64,000 nucleotides of DNA. Origin: Eutypa lata. Its lineage: Eukaryota > Ascomycota > Sordariomycetes > Xylariales > Diatrypaceae. The stretch covers positions 1,674,001 to 1,738,000 of the forward strand of contig JAKULF010000003.1 of NCBI GenBank assembly GCA_022661535.1. The letters run 5' to 3'. The position numbers were made by a program, and so were the translations under genes. Below are positions 35,701-46,842 of the stretch, piece after piece (the first letter of the stretch is position 1; every line of letters begins with the position of its first letter). The notes beneath the pieces were generated by a model. The model was given only the letters and a program-made list of their open reading frames with translations. It was not told the origin of the DNA and ran no database searches.

Positions 35701-37674
35701 CTTCAGAGCTCAAGGTAAGTTTCATGCAATTCACTTTAATGATCTAGTCCACTGACTAGGTTTTCTTCCAGCATGATTCCAGAAACAAGTATTCGCAAGA
35801 CATACCAAAATTTGCTTCTTCAGCAGACGCAATATCTCAGCAGACAAACTACCTATTCGATCACAATCACGGCACAACGTCATGAACACACTCAAGCAAG
35901 CACTGGATCCAACATACTCATGCTAAGAAGGTGGCAAGGGAAATCAGCATAAGCAGGGCTGGTGAGGAGGATTGAGATGGGGGTTTGGGGCCTTAGAGGG
36001 AGGATTTGTTGTTATTGGGGGTTTGGATATTATCAGGAGACGAGCAAGAAGTGGGATATGTACGGCTTTTGCCTAAGGTTGTTGAACTGACTTCAGGTCA
36101 TATTTGGGAGTGCACTAGCATTCAGGGTTTATGTTCCAGTATGGAAATTCTGTTATCCTACATCCACTTTTGAAAAATCACGGATAGTATGGAGGGAAAT
36201 ACACAGCACCTTCCTAGAGATTGTGCTTCTAGAGTCGATAAATCAACACAGCTATCGAATAAATGTACTATTCTCAGCTAAACATGTCCACCTAACCGTA
36301 TGAACCCCTCTTTTACTACAAGTAATCGTTGCTATCTCAAGTGTTGTTCGCCTACTGATGACTTGCCTCGAAGGGCCTCTCGGGGCATCTAGATGGATGA
36401 CGATGCTTTCCTAGTCACTGTATGGATAAAAGTGTTGCATGCTCACAAAGTCCTACCCGTTTGCTGTATCATGCACTATCCGCATATGTAATTTTTTGAA
36501 ACCCAATAACCTCGATCGGGGGGGGAGGGAGGCAAACCTGCCCCCATAACACTATAATATGTGTTCACCCCTACGATTCCTGACTCTGTCGCCATCAAGT
36601 AGTTAAATAGGATGTACAAACCATAGCACGTGAAAATGTCATGTTTCTGTGGCACTTTTGGCGTTGTACAATTACACAATAGTCTGTATTACCTCCGAGA
36701 CCCCTCGCGTCAAGCATCAAAAAATAGCCTATGTACCTTGTATGTATCCTGCAATATCTCGCTACCTACATGTATGTGAAACAACAATTTTATTATTGTT
36801 GTTGAATTAGGTAACATTGGAACAAGGAAGCTTAAGATTAAAGTTAAGCTTAAAAAAGATATTAAGCATAGCGGCAGTAACATTCTTGTTATTATGACAT
36901 ACCTTAATTCAACGACAGCCTGGGTTGTGTGCATGCAGGGCATGGTAACTACATGTATGACATTTATGATATGTACATATGGTATGAGCGGGATATCGGC
37001 AGTGTTGTTTGCTGGCTAACAGGCACGGGGATCCATTAGGCGGATCCTTCGCGATTTCCAGGGCTTCTTAGAAGCAGATCATATAGCTACTTAGGTAGGG
37101 GTTGTAACTGGAGAAAGAGATAAGCGAGATAGAACCATCATAGCTACGTATACGGTACACTAGAAGTTTTTAAATGAACATTGAACATGCTAATTAGGGA
37201 GGTACTTGTAGATCGCGAACTTCGCAAATATGAACAAGTCTCAGCTGAAGTCTGAGACAGGAGGCTTTTGAGGCAATAAACGGTTGGCTGGGAAAAAATT
37301 CCACATTTGAGACTTCCTGTTGCATGTTCACAGCTGACGGACCTTCTGTACGTAATGTGCATACGAATCTTACTTAGTTATTTTTTACTGCTTGCCGGGG
37401 GTCCGATACCCTTGAGACCCCATCCGACAGGGCGGATATGTTACGTGCCGATCCTTCTTGGCATTCATCTGAGTTGAGATGCTGCTTACCAGCGCTACTA
37501 TTAATAAATGTATCTGGCAACATGTAGTTAGTAAGTAAGTAGGTACTTAGCCTTATCACTACATGTATTTAGGCTGCACATCCCCAAATACCGTCATGTT
37601 CCCGACTCCTCCAAGGCTTCATGGGGGGGGAACAAACGCCCATCACATAGACAACAAGCGCTCGAAAAAGGAAC
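32748..37674. other. 4.9 kb region without protein genes
   Basis: No credible coding frame. The central part (about 34270-36000) has transcript-like composition and several well-formed intron signals (separate entry). The part near 35090-35170 is rich in CACA/CATA repeats. The part near 36780-36880 is AT-rich with inverted AAGCTTAA-type words. Confidence 0.5.
34300..36000 (+). ncRNA. candidate spliced long non-coding RNA
   Basis: Plus-strand sequence has at least three intron-like units without any long ORF. They are 34552-34632 (GTATGT, CTAAC-like branch, ACCAG), 35594-35640 (GTTTGT, GCTGAC, TTCAG) and 35715-35771 (GTAAGT, CTGAC, TTCCAG). A fourth is possible from 35009 (GTAATT) to 35056 or 35081. 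The flanking sequence is pyrimidine-rich on this strand like fungal leaders. Boundaries are guesses. A degraded protein gene is the main alternative. Confidence 0.3.
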
Positions 37675-39465
37675 ATGCGGCAGGTCTATGCATCCCGGAG
37701 AGTGGTTCTGAGCACTTTCATCTGCTTCGTCCTCATTGTCACGTTTTATCGTTTCTACGAACCCTCTGGACAGCCGGCGGTTTCCGTCGCTACCGAGTTT
37801 GACACTGCTTGCCATATATGGCCGGACTGGGAAGACTCGAACCCGGCTCATTTACTATATAATACCGTTAAAACGAGGAAGCGACCAGTCATTGGCGATG
37901 CTGCCTTTATAGGTCCCCCAGATCGGTGCCTCTTGGCCAGTCGCCGACTCGACCAATACCAATCATCCGAAGACCGCAATTGGGATGAAGTCCGATGGGG
38001 TAAGTTTTGAGGCCATCCCCGTGTTGTTGAGGGAATGAATGAATGGACATACTAACCTGATTTGGGTTTTTTCTTTGTGGGTTTGAAGGCGAGGTTCAGA
38101 GACGTTGCGCCGCAAAGAAGTACAAGCTCAAGAATGAATTCGGAGGCATTTGGCACCAACAACAGCCGGAGGAGAGCTGGAAGATCGACATGACGACAGC
38201 AGTAGCGGGGGAGGAGGGCCGGACCGCCGTCGTGCTGCGCACCTGGGACAACTACAACTACACGGAGTCGCGGCGGGCCTGGCTGCGGGCCTTCATCGCC
38301 GAGACGGCGCTGCACTCGGGCGGCTCGCACGAGGTGTTCCTGCTCGTCAACGTGAAGGACGGCGACATCCGGCTCGACTCGGACGAGGACGCCTACGCGC
38401 GCACGCTGCGCGACTCCGTGCCCGCCGAGTTCCGCGACATGGCGCTCCTGTACAACAGCCGCGTGCTCGGTAAGTACCAAAAACAAGTTAATATCTTACA
38501 TTTCTCGCTCCGTTATAGAACCTTCTACAAGGTATATGATGGAAAATTAAATATTAACTTGTTTTTTTTTTACTAACGCAGAGGCCTGGTACCCGGCCGT
38601 CGACGAGCACGGCGCACAGGACCAGATGTACCAGGCGCTGCAGATCTTCGCGCACCGGTTCCCGCGCTTCGCCCACGTCTGGCAGCTCGAGATGGACCTG
38701 CGGCTCACGAGCCACGTGCACGGCACGCTCGCGCGCGCGGCGGAGTTCGCGGCCTCGCAGCCCCGCCGCAACCTCTGGGAGCGCAACGGGCGCTTCTACG
38801 TCCCCCAGCTGTACCGGGGCTCGTACGAGGCGTTCGCGGCGGGCGTGGACGCCGAGATGGGGCCCGAGGAGGGTGTCTGGGGACCGGTGAAGACGACGGG
38901 GTTCGAGCCGAAGGGGCCGCGGCCCCCGCCGCGCTCGAGGCTCGACTGGGGCGTGGGCGAGGACGCCGACCTCGTCAGCCTGATGCCGATGATCGACCCG
39001 ATCGGCACCGAGTGGATCTACGAGGAGGCCGTGCACGGGTTCGCGGACGGGGCGGCGACGCCGCGGCGCGCCGCCTTCGTCAGCATGACGCGGGCGTCGC
39101 GCCGGCTGCTGCTGCTCGTCAGCGAGGCCCAGCGCGAGGAGGGGCGCTGGGTCGTCAGCGAGGCTACGCTCGAGACCTTCGCCCTGCTGCATGGCCTCAA
39201 GGCCGTCACGGTGCCGCATCCCATCGCGCTCGAGAGCGGCATCTCGGCGCGCGAGGCCGACTTTCTCGTCAACAAGGGGCCGCCGCATTCTAAGGCCGGG
39301 GGCAAGGCGCCGTCCATGGCGTATACGACGGGCGGTTTTATCGAGGGACCCTGGTACCACGCTAGTTACTGGTTCGCGGCCGACGAGGCGCCCGATTACT
39401 GGCATAGGTATCTTCATGGCGAGTGCATGCCGCCGATGCTGCTTCATCCGGTCAAGGACGAGTGA
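37675..39465 (+). CDS. DUF3405 type II membrane protein
   Basis: Exons 37675-37999, 38089-38469 and 38582-39465 join in frame to give 529 residues. Residues about 9-26 (VVLSTFICFVLIVTFYRF) form a single N-terminal membrane anchor after a short basic tail, so the bulk is expected in the Golgi/ER lumen. The body matches the fungal DUF3405 family: RTWDNYNYTESRRAWLRAFIAE, the VFLLVNVKD strand, then HVWQLEMDLRLTSH, which resembles the acidic metal-binding strand of glycosyltransferase folds, and RNLWERNGRFYVP. A late motif YTTGGFIEGPWYHASYWF and a conserved HGECMPPMLLHPVK close the protein. The family is uncharacterised; a glycosyltransferase role is inference from topology and the ExDxR-like strand. 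The second intron (38470-38581) is a probable introner-like element. The third exon is extremely GC-rich. Confidence 0.85.
38470..38581 (+). mobile_element. introner-like intron, copy B
   Basis: A 112-nt intron of the DUF3405 gene, starting GTAAGTACCAAAAACAAGTT and ending TACTAACGCAG. It matches the acyl-CoA oxidase intron (10319-10426, minus) along its whole length, including 29 of the first 30 bases and the central TATAGAACC block. It carries a perfect inverted repeat: AAAAACAAGTTAATAT near the 5' end and ATATTAACTTGTTTTT near the 3' end. Confidence 0.75.
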
Positions 39466-41100
39466 GAAGGACTGCCCTACGTGAGGATATAGCATACAGC
39501 GAGCGGATCTTGGGTAGTCTGTTGGAGTTGGTTTGTGCACTTATTTTGTATTATAGGGTACGGTGTAAAACTATAGATTCATGTGTCACGATTTACGTGG
39601 TGATCTTTGCTGTGTCTAGATTGTATACAGTTGTAAAATCAGTATAATGAGGTTGGATATCCATCACGCATCGCTGTGCTTCAAAGACCAAATATCAAAG
39701 GTATCTATACTTGGAAACATACATGATACATAACACATAAGTTCTCTCCTTGTCATGAAGCTATCTCTATACATTAGAATTCACCCGTCGTCTCTACGTC
39801 GCCGCTCCAAGGTCCTCTCACCTAAGTCACTAGATATTGTACAGTTATCAACTTGCGGCGTGAAATCACATAATCTTCGCATCACCCTCTGGACTTCGGT
39901 GCCCGGCAATTCCCAGAAACGTTCGCCTGCAGGCATCTCGTGGCGGCGCTCGAGATTCGGCATCTTACGAACGAAATTATACGTTCCTTGCGATCCATCG
40001 AATAGGCTATCCGACCTCCACCATAATCATTATAGTTCCCGGTATAGGTACCGGTATAGGTATGGACAGATGAGTAAGGCCCACGCTACATAATCTAGGG
40101 GTCCACCCAAAAGTCTCGTGCATGTTCACTTTGATTGCTAAGGCTGCACTGCGTCGCTGTCCTAAGTGCCGGACAGCCCCTAGCTTGAGGCGAGGCGTCG
40201 ATCTACAATCCAATAGTCACGACCTTCTCTGAATAATTGTACGTCTGTAGTTATCACCGCACAAACTCGGCATCTAATCAACTTGCCAGATGGCTCATCA
40301 CCCTCTAGCTATTTGAAACGCCGTGACTATTTAAGACTACCGTAACCTCGATTCATCTTGCCCGTGCGGGTTTAATAATATATTTGCTGCGATCACTGCC
40401 TGGGCAGCCGCATTGGTATATCCGTATGACAACAACAGGATAAGACCTGCTAAGATAGAGGTAGGCGTATGCTGTGATGCATACTTTGATAGTACGAAGA
40501 TCACTCTAGGCTACTTCCAGTCGGTTTTTAATCCGGGAGCCGACCCTTCTATATGCAATGCAGCCCTCTAGCTCGGCCAACCGACTTATCGGGTCCGTCT
40601 ACAAATCCCAAGGAACACGGCATCTTATACGGCACAGATGATTTCGGGTAGAGAAACCTTCTAGAACCAACGTAACATAAAATCGTATTGGGTTAAGGTG
40701 AGGTCCAAAGAGTATATCCGTGTTTTCACATGATCCCCGTAAAATACGAGGTGAATCAATTCTCACTACCAACACCACCGCACACACGAGAGCATCGCCC
40801 CTCGCTACGTAAAGTCTATCAGGTATATAAGTAGTTAACCAAGTCCCATTGACCTATATGTGTAGGTATGTAATTCGACCAAAAATTGGAGGCGGAAGAA
40901 TCCAAGCCCTAATATGATTTTATGTCATTCTTATTACGCCCGTTAGCATTGAGAGGCTATATGCGATGACATTCCACCGCCCCTCAAAATAGGCCTGCAT
41001 TCAAGAGTACAAAGCTAAACAGAGAACAAGCAACCGAACCATACACATCAGGCCATTTCGCTATAATCCCCTTTCTCCTAACACACACACACACTCTTCA
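39466..41100. other. convergent intergenic region
   Basis: 1.6 kb between the stops of the DUF3405 and ankyrin genes. No credible coding sequence. A short (ACCGGTATAGGT)-like duplication lies near 40040-40060. Confidence 0.5.
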
Positions 41101-43497
41101 TCACGCCGGCAATTCCACCGCAAAGTGACGCGGATCGGGTGCGTCCAACTCTTGAGCCTGCATCACCACACCACCACCAGTCCGCCCAGCACGACCAGGA
41201 GGTATCGGCGGCGTGGTGGTGGGGTTGGGCAAGCTGCCCGATAGTTCCGCCGTCAGCGTTGGTTTCCGGCGCATCGGCTTCCCGTGCCACTGGTCCATGA
41301 TATGCTTCGACTTCTTGAAGTCGGCCAAGCTACTGTTCCGGTTCGTCCGGGTCGTGTAGTCGGGCTTCTGGGCCTCGGCCCAGGGGCTGGTGTCGGTCCC
41401 GTCCTCGATGTTCTGGTCGGCCCCGGCCTGACAGAGGATGTGGACGGCGTCGGCGCGGCCCGAGAGGACCGCCAGGTGCAGAGGGGTCTCCCACCGTGAG
41501 TTCTGCGCGTTCATGTCGGCCCCCTTCTTGATCAGGACACGGGTCATCGTGGCAGCGGCCTCGAGGTCCCCGTATAGTAGCGCGGTGTGCAGCGGCGTTC
41601 GCCCGGAGGCGTCGGATAAGTTCGGGTCCCCGCCTAGCGCTAGGATGTAGCACACCATCGGGACGTCGCCGTATGTGACGTATTTGTGCAGTAGAGTCTC
41701 TTGATTGGTGTCCCTCATGTTAATATCTGCACCCGCCTTACGCAGACATCCTAACAGGTCGGGAGAGCGGGAGGAGGCCATCAAAAGGGTACTGAAGCTC
41801 TCATTGGGATTGGCCCCTGCCCCCAAAAGAGATTGGCAAATCGGCACACTGCCCGATTTGACAGCAACGTGAAGCAATGTCTCTTTAGTTGCCGTTATTT
41901 GGTTGAGAAAGTGTGCACCGAGTCTAAGCAAAAGCGTGACGACCTCGACATGACCCCTTTCCACGGCATACCAAATCGGCGGCTTAATGTTGGACTTCGG
42001 AGGTACTCCATTGACTTTGGCACCAGCGTCCACGAGAATCCGTAGACAATTTGCACAGCCGAAATCTGCTGCATAGTGCAAGGGCGTAGCGCTGAATTGA
42101 TCTGTGCAGTTTGGATTCGCACCCGCCGTGACGAGGACCTGTACGATGCTACAGAGTCCTAAAGAAGCAGCCATGTGGAGAGCCGTGAGGCCGTCTTGCC
42201 TTTCTACGACGACGTTATCGCTCCACCGGTGCTGCATGATCTCCTCAACCTTCTCGATTTCCTTGTGGATAATGGCATCCCACAACTTCTTGTCGCCTAT
42301 TTTGAAGTTCGACTTTACCATATCATCCGCTGGGTCTTTGGTAAAGCGGTTTCGGTATCTCGTTCTACCCTTCCCCTTACCCACTAAGGTTATGGGCCTC
42401 CAGGCAGGTGTAATGCCCATAGTATAATTGCCGACTCTAGCTCTGAACTCCTCGGGGTTTAATACGTCTCCTTGAACTCCATTCTCCGGCAATGCTGTCT
42501 CCTTTGCTTTCCGCAAGAGGGCTATTGACTTAATCTTCCGTGCAGACAGGCCTGATTTAGTCCGTGTACCTGAACCATTATCTGAAGTGTTGCCAGTATC
42601 GGACCGATTTGGGGACATGGGCAACGTGGGTGTTGATTCAGAGGGCCCAACTCCATTTCCTTGGGATATCGAACGAAGATAAGGCACCAACGCATTATTT
42701 GCGGTGGATTTGACCAAGGCAAGTGATAATTCAGACGGTCTATCCGTGACGTCAGGCTGCGAGAGTGGACGTTGCGCAGGACTAGTCAATATTCCTTTCA
42801 ACGGCGAACGTGCTGATGTCTCTGCTAATCTAGAGGGACCAGCGAGGTTGTGCTGAGACTGTGAACGAACGTGACGTTGTGTGGAAGCATTGCCAATTCC
42901 ATCTGGGGTCAAACCGGCTTCGGTAGGAATTGTAAGTTCATAAGGCGGAGGTGAATCAAAAAGGGTCGTTGTCCCAGCATCAACATAAGTATAAGCGTCT
43001 TCTCGAGCGGACGTCAAATCTCCCGCATGCCGGAGCTTAGCGAGATATTGAGATTTCTCATCCAGCGTGGCGATACTGATGTATACGCTTAGGGCTTTCA
43101 CTTGTTTGACAAGGCGTTCTTCGCTAGCGGATATTTCCGACACATCCCACATGCTCCGAACGTTGCTCCACGAAGACCGAGGCTGGCCGGTCGCACCGTT
43201 CTCCAACCTCGAAACACGCCTTTGCGCGTCGTTAACCACGTGCCGGATCGCGCTGAAGTAGGTATTTAGAGCGACTAGATCATCTTGTCGCTGGAAGGCT
43301 GGGGGGTCGCTGTCCAGGAAAGAGAGGATTTGGTCTAGGCTCTGCTTTGCTGATATGGCCTGGGCTTGCAACTGCCTTAGCTCATTTGGAGCGTCACTGT
43401 AACATCGTAACAGGCGATTCATAATGACGGCTGACGTCCCGCAGGTCCCGACGAGCTCGGCGCAGACAGCTGCGAGATCAAGCGCGGATACATCCAT
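41101..43497 (-). CDS. ankyrin-repeat protein with fungal N-terminal helical domain
   Basis: A single-exon gene of 798 residues. Residues 1-150 form a helical, NACHT/STAND-associated style N-terminal region (MDVSALDLAAVCAELVGTCG, then RQLQAQAISAKQSLDQIL and VVNDAQRRVSRLEN), common in fungal ankyrin proteins. Residues about 190-400 are a Ser/Pro-rich linker. From about 430 to 730 there are eight or nine ankyrin repeats with clear consensus, for example DGLTALHMAASLGLCSIVQ, ATPLHYAADFGCANCLRIL, GRTPLHTALLYGD and WETPLHLAVLSGRADAVHIL. The C-terminal 70 residues are disordered. There is no NACHT or kinase domain between, so this is not a complete STAND immune receptor. The function is probably protein-protein interaction; the partner is unknown. 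The gene is divergent from ERB1 with 983 bp between starts. Confidence 0.88.
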   Translation of the reverse strand: MDVSALDLAAVCAELVGTCGTSAVIMNRLLRCYSDAPNELRQLQAQAISAKQSLDQILSFLDSDPPAFQRQDDLVALNTYFSAIRHVVNDAQRRVSRLENGATGQPRSSWSNVRSMWDVSEISASEERLVKQVKALSVYISIATLDEKSQYLAKLRHAGDLTSAREDAYTYVDAGTTTLFDSPPPYELTIPTEAGLTPDGIGNASTQRHVRSQSQHNLAGPSRLAETSARSPLKGILTSPAQRPLSQPDVTDRPSELSLALVKSTANNALVPYLRSISQGNGVGPSESTPTLPMSPNRSDTGNTSDNGSGTRTKSGLSARKIKSIALLRKAKETALPENGVQGDVLNPEEFRARVGNYTMGITPAWRPITLVGKGKGRTRYRNRFTKDPADDMVKSNFKIGDKKLWDAIIHKEIEKVEEIMQHRWSDNVVVERQDGLTALHMAASLGLCSIVQVLVTAGANPNCTDQFSATPLHYAADFGCANCLRILVDAGAKVNGVPPKSNIKPPIWYAVERGHVEVVTLLLRLGAHFLNQITATKETLLHVAVKSGSVPICQSLLGAGANPNESFSTLLMASSRSPDLLGCLRKAGADINMRDTNQETLLHKYVTYGDVPMVCYILALGGDPNLSDASGRTPLHTALLYGDLEAAATMTRVLIKKGADMNAQNSRWETPLHLAVLSGRADAVHILCQAGADQNIEDGTDTSPWAEAQKPDYTTRTNRNSSLADFKKSKHIMDQWHGKPMRRKPTLTAELSGSLPNPTTTPPIPPGRAGRTGGGVVMQAQELDAPDPRHFAVELPA

Positions 43498-44480
43498 GGC
43501 TTCTGTCCAAAGCTGTCAATATCACACTGGTTGAGGAAGTAGTCCAATGTATGTAGGTAGTTATGCAAGAGAGGTCAGCGAATATCAGAAGCCCTCATCG
43601 TATTGTAATCGTGTATACCTTAGGCAAAGTGTATTAGAATTTCCAAAGCTAGAAACTAAGCAATTAAGTTACTATCCAGAGCTTTCATCAATTGATGTTG
43701 GTAACAGAAGAATTCAAGAGAGCGATTCCGCCAGCTCCAGCTACGAAGTATGTAGGCCTTTACGTATGAGGCGCAGGGCTGAGTCCTGACCAGCTGCGTG
43801 GACCCTCAAGCTTGTTGTCCCCTGGAGACATTTTATCATGATTCGCGATCTCGGGTTACGGCCCCACAGCAGGAAGACCGGTATGTTCCAGTACCTAGCC
43901 TCAAGTAAGTACCTTAAAAAGCCCGAAGGATGCCTGGCTGCATGTGCACGCTGGGGCCATTAGGTACAATACATATGTATGTAGCTACATACTAAACTAT
44001 ATGTAGTAGAGATGTTGATTTCTATACTACATACTTCGTACACAACCATACTGATGATACATCTGCGACGGGATTCGTATCAGTGCTTGAGAGGGTATTA
44101 ATTGGCGAGGTTAAGGGGGAGAGACATGTGCCGGACGGTTTGCAATTAAAGATGTTACCTCCTTCGTATAAACCTAATGCATCATTCGTATACTTCGTAG
44201 TATGTGGATGTACAATACGGAGTATGCATGTGCTTATTACTTAAGTAGTATTTCACTAAGCACACTAGGATTAACTATTAAGGAAGGCGGTGAAGAAGAA
44301 TTAACGGCAGAACCCCACGCTTGTAAGAACGCCGAGAAAAAAAAGTTCTTAGAGCAAAGGTAGCTTTGCGCTTAAGGCTTGTTTGAGCCGCTGGGGAGAA
44401 AAAAAAATATCCAGAGAAGATCTAAAGGTTACAACGCCCACGCAAAGTTCATTCACCTCAAACCTCATTGGTCGCCAACA
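43498..44480. promoter_or_regulatory. divergent promoter region of ankyrin gene and ERB1
   Basis: 983 bp containing several TACTTCGTAGTATG/TACGGAGTATG words (about 44030-44225), a dispersed fungal intergenic motif, and a poly-A-rich leader near 44395-44410 before the ERB1 start. No defined regulatory element was identified. Confidence 0.45.
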
Positions 44481-46842
44481 ATGCCTTCAACTAAGTCCAA
44501 TCTGAAGCGTAAAGCTTCTATAGTTGAATCAGAAGCAATCGATCAAGCTCATTCAGACGATGAATTTGGAGATGGTCTACTGGAAGGTGTGCTAGAGGGC
44601 GAATCTGAGGATGATGACGACAATTCCAATAACGAGGAGGAAGACGACAATGAGATTGATAGTTCTGTTATTGATAGCGATGAAGAAGAAGAGGAGGACG
44701 ATGATGCTTTAGAAAGTGATGATATACCAACAGACGATGAGGCGCCTAATCTTCTTGCCAATGGTTTCCTACCTGACATGGAGGACGACTTGGAACCCAA
44801 CTATAGAATCGAAAAAGATGCAAATGGAAACGAACGATATGTCTACGCTGAGGTTAATCCAGTCTACGATTCAGATGACTCCGATGCCCAAGAACCCGCG
44901 AATACAATCGGCGACATCCCTCTTTCATTCTACGATTCATACCCACACATTGGATACGACATCAATGGCAAGAAGATTATGCGCCCAGCTTCTGGCGAGG
45001 CCCTCGATGCTTTATTAGACAGCATAGAAGTACCTAAAGGATGGACTGGCCTTACAGATCCTGCCACAGGGAAACCCCTGAATCTTAGCCAGGATGAGCT
45101 GGAACTCCTTCGACGTGTGCAGATGGGCGAGATCCCCGAGGAGGGATATGATCCATACCCCGTAAGTACCCCAGTACTACGGACCGTGGAATATTCTAAC
45201 ATCGAAACAGGATACAGTAGAGTGGTTCACGAGTTTCCAAGAGACGATGCCGCTTAGTGCCGCCCCGGAGCCGAAACGACGTTTCCTCCCCTCTAAACAT
45301 GAACAAAAGCGGGTTATGAAATTGGTCAAGGCCATCAAGGAGGGCCGAATATTACCATACAAACCGCCCGAGGAAAGGCAGAAAGAAGAGGAAGAAAAGG
45401 AAGAAGAGTACTTTGACATATGGTCGGACGAACAACCTCGACCGCCTAACGTAATGCACATTCCCGCTCCCAAGATAGCTCCTCCTGGCTATGATGAAAG
45501 TTATAATCCGCCCGCTGAGTATCTCCCGACGGAGGATGAGAAAAAGAAGTGGGAAGAGATGGAGCCCAAGGAACGCGAAAAGGAGTACCTCGCGCAAAAG
45601 TATGACAGCTTGCGCAGAACTCCAGCTTACGGCAATTTTATCAATGAGCGTTTCGAGCGATGCTTAGATTTGTACCTGGCACCTCGCGTGCGTAAGAACA
45701 GGTTGAATATCGATCCGACCTCGTTGCTCCCCAAACTTCCCCGGCCGGAGGAGCTTCGACCCTTCCCTACCGTGGCATCGATAGAGTTTAGCGGTCATGA
45801 TGGCAGAGTCAGATCCGTATCTATCGATCCCACAGGGCAATGGCTTGCAAGCGGTGGTGATGACGGTACTGTAAGAGTATGGGGTCTCGCAGATGGCAAA
45901 CAGCAATGGATGGTAAAACTCAGCAGCGACGAGCCTGTGGATGCAGTACGATGGCGGCCAGCACTAGATGCTTCTATTCTCTCAGCAGCCGTGAGCGAAG
46001 ACATATTCTTCATGGTACCATCATTTGGAAGCCCCGAGTTAGAGCAAGCTAGTCGCGACATTCTTGATGCCGGGTTTGGTTACGCTACGAATGGCAAGCA
46101 GTTGACCACTGCCGACGGTGCCCGGAAAGACCCGCCCGGAAAATGGGCGCGTCCGGGCACGCGACTAGAGGAGGAGGGTATCTTGTTGAAAACTACTGTC
46201 CGTTCGCCAATCAAGACCATACACTGGCATCGACGAGGTGACTACTTGTGCACTGTATCTCCAACTGGACAAAGAAGTTCAGTTGCGATCCATACCTTGT
46301 CGAAACATTTAACCCAGATCCCATTCCGAAAACTGCCTGGTTTGGCACAGACGGCCCAGTTCCACCCATCTCGTCCGCTATTCTTCGTAGCCACACAGAG
46401 GGCTATCCGCTGCTACGACCTCCAGAAACAAGAGCTTATCAAGGCTATACAACCCGGAGCGCGCTGGATTTCTTCCTTTGACATCCATCCTGGCGGCGAC
46501 AACCTCGTGGTCGGCTCGTACGATCGACGGGTGTGCTGGCACGACTTGGAATTGTCGACTCGGCCGTACAAGACGATGCGCTTCCACGCCGAGGCGGTTC
46601 GGGCTATAAAGTTCCACCGGAGCTACCCGCTATTCGCGGACGCGAGCGACGACGGTACCCTGCAGATCTTCCACGGCAAGGTGGTGAATGACCTGATGGA
46701 AGACCCGACCATCGTGCCCGTCAAGATGCTGAAGGGCCACAAGGTGGTCAATAAGCTCGGTATAATGGACCTCGACTGGCATCCCCAACATCCCTGGGTC
46801 GTAAGTGCGGGCGCTGACGGGACATGTCGATTGTGGACATAG
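44481..46842 (+). CDS. ERB1: ribosome biogenesis protein Erb1 (BOP1 homologue)
   Basis: Two exons, 44481-45161 and 45211-46842, separated by a 49-nt intron (GTAAGT, TTCTAAC branch, AACAG), give 770 residues. Residues about 20-95 are a highly acidic low-complexity stretch. The BOP1 N-terminal domain follows: [62 protein letters not shown] read across exons, [13 protein letters not shown], and [20 protein letters not shown]. The C-terminal half is a WD40 propeller beginning [20 protein letters not shown] and ending [14 protein letters not shown]. Erb1 works with Nop7 and Ytm1 in the nucleolus in 27S pre-rRNA processing and 60S subunit assembly. An ATG 34 codons further upstream is open but its extension is not family-like, so [11 protein letters not shown] is taken as the start. 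Confidence 0.96.

Noticed and set aside
38554..39540. 328-codon minus-strand frame opposite DUF3405
   Set aside because: Antisense shadow of a very GC-rich exon; it even reads through the introner and the stop region with no family pattern.
41101..43497. Complete STAND/NLR immune receptor
   Set aside because: The N-terminal helical region and ankyrin repeats are there, but no NACHT or NB-ARC P-loop lies between them.
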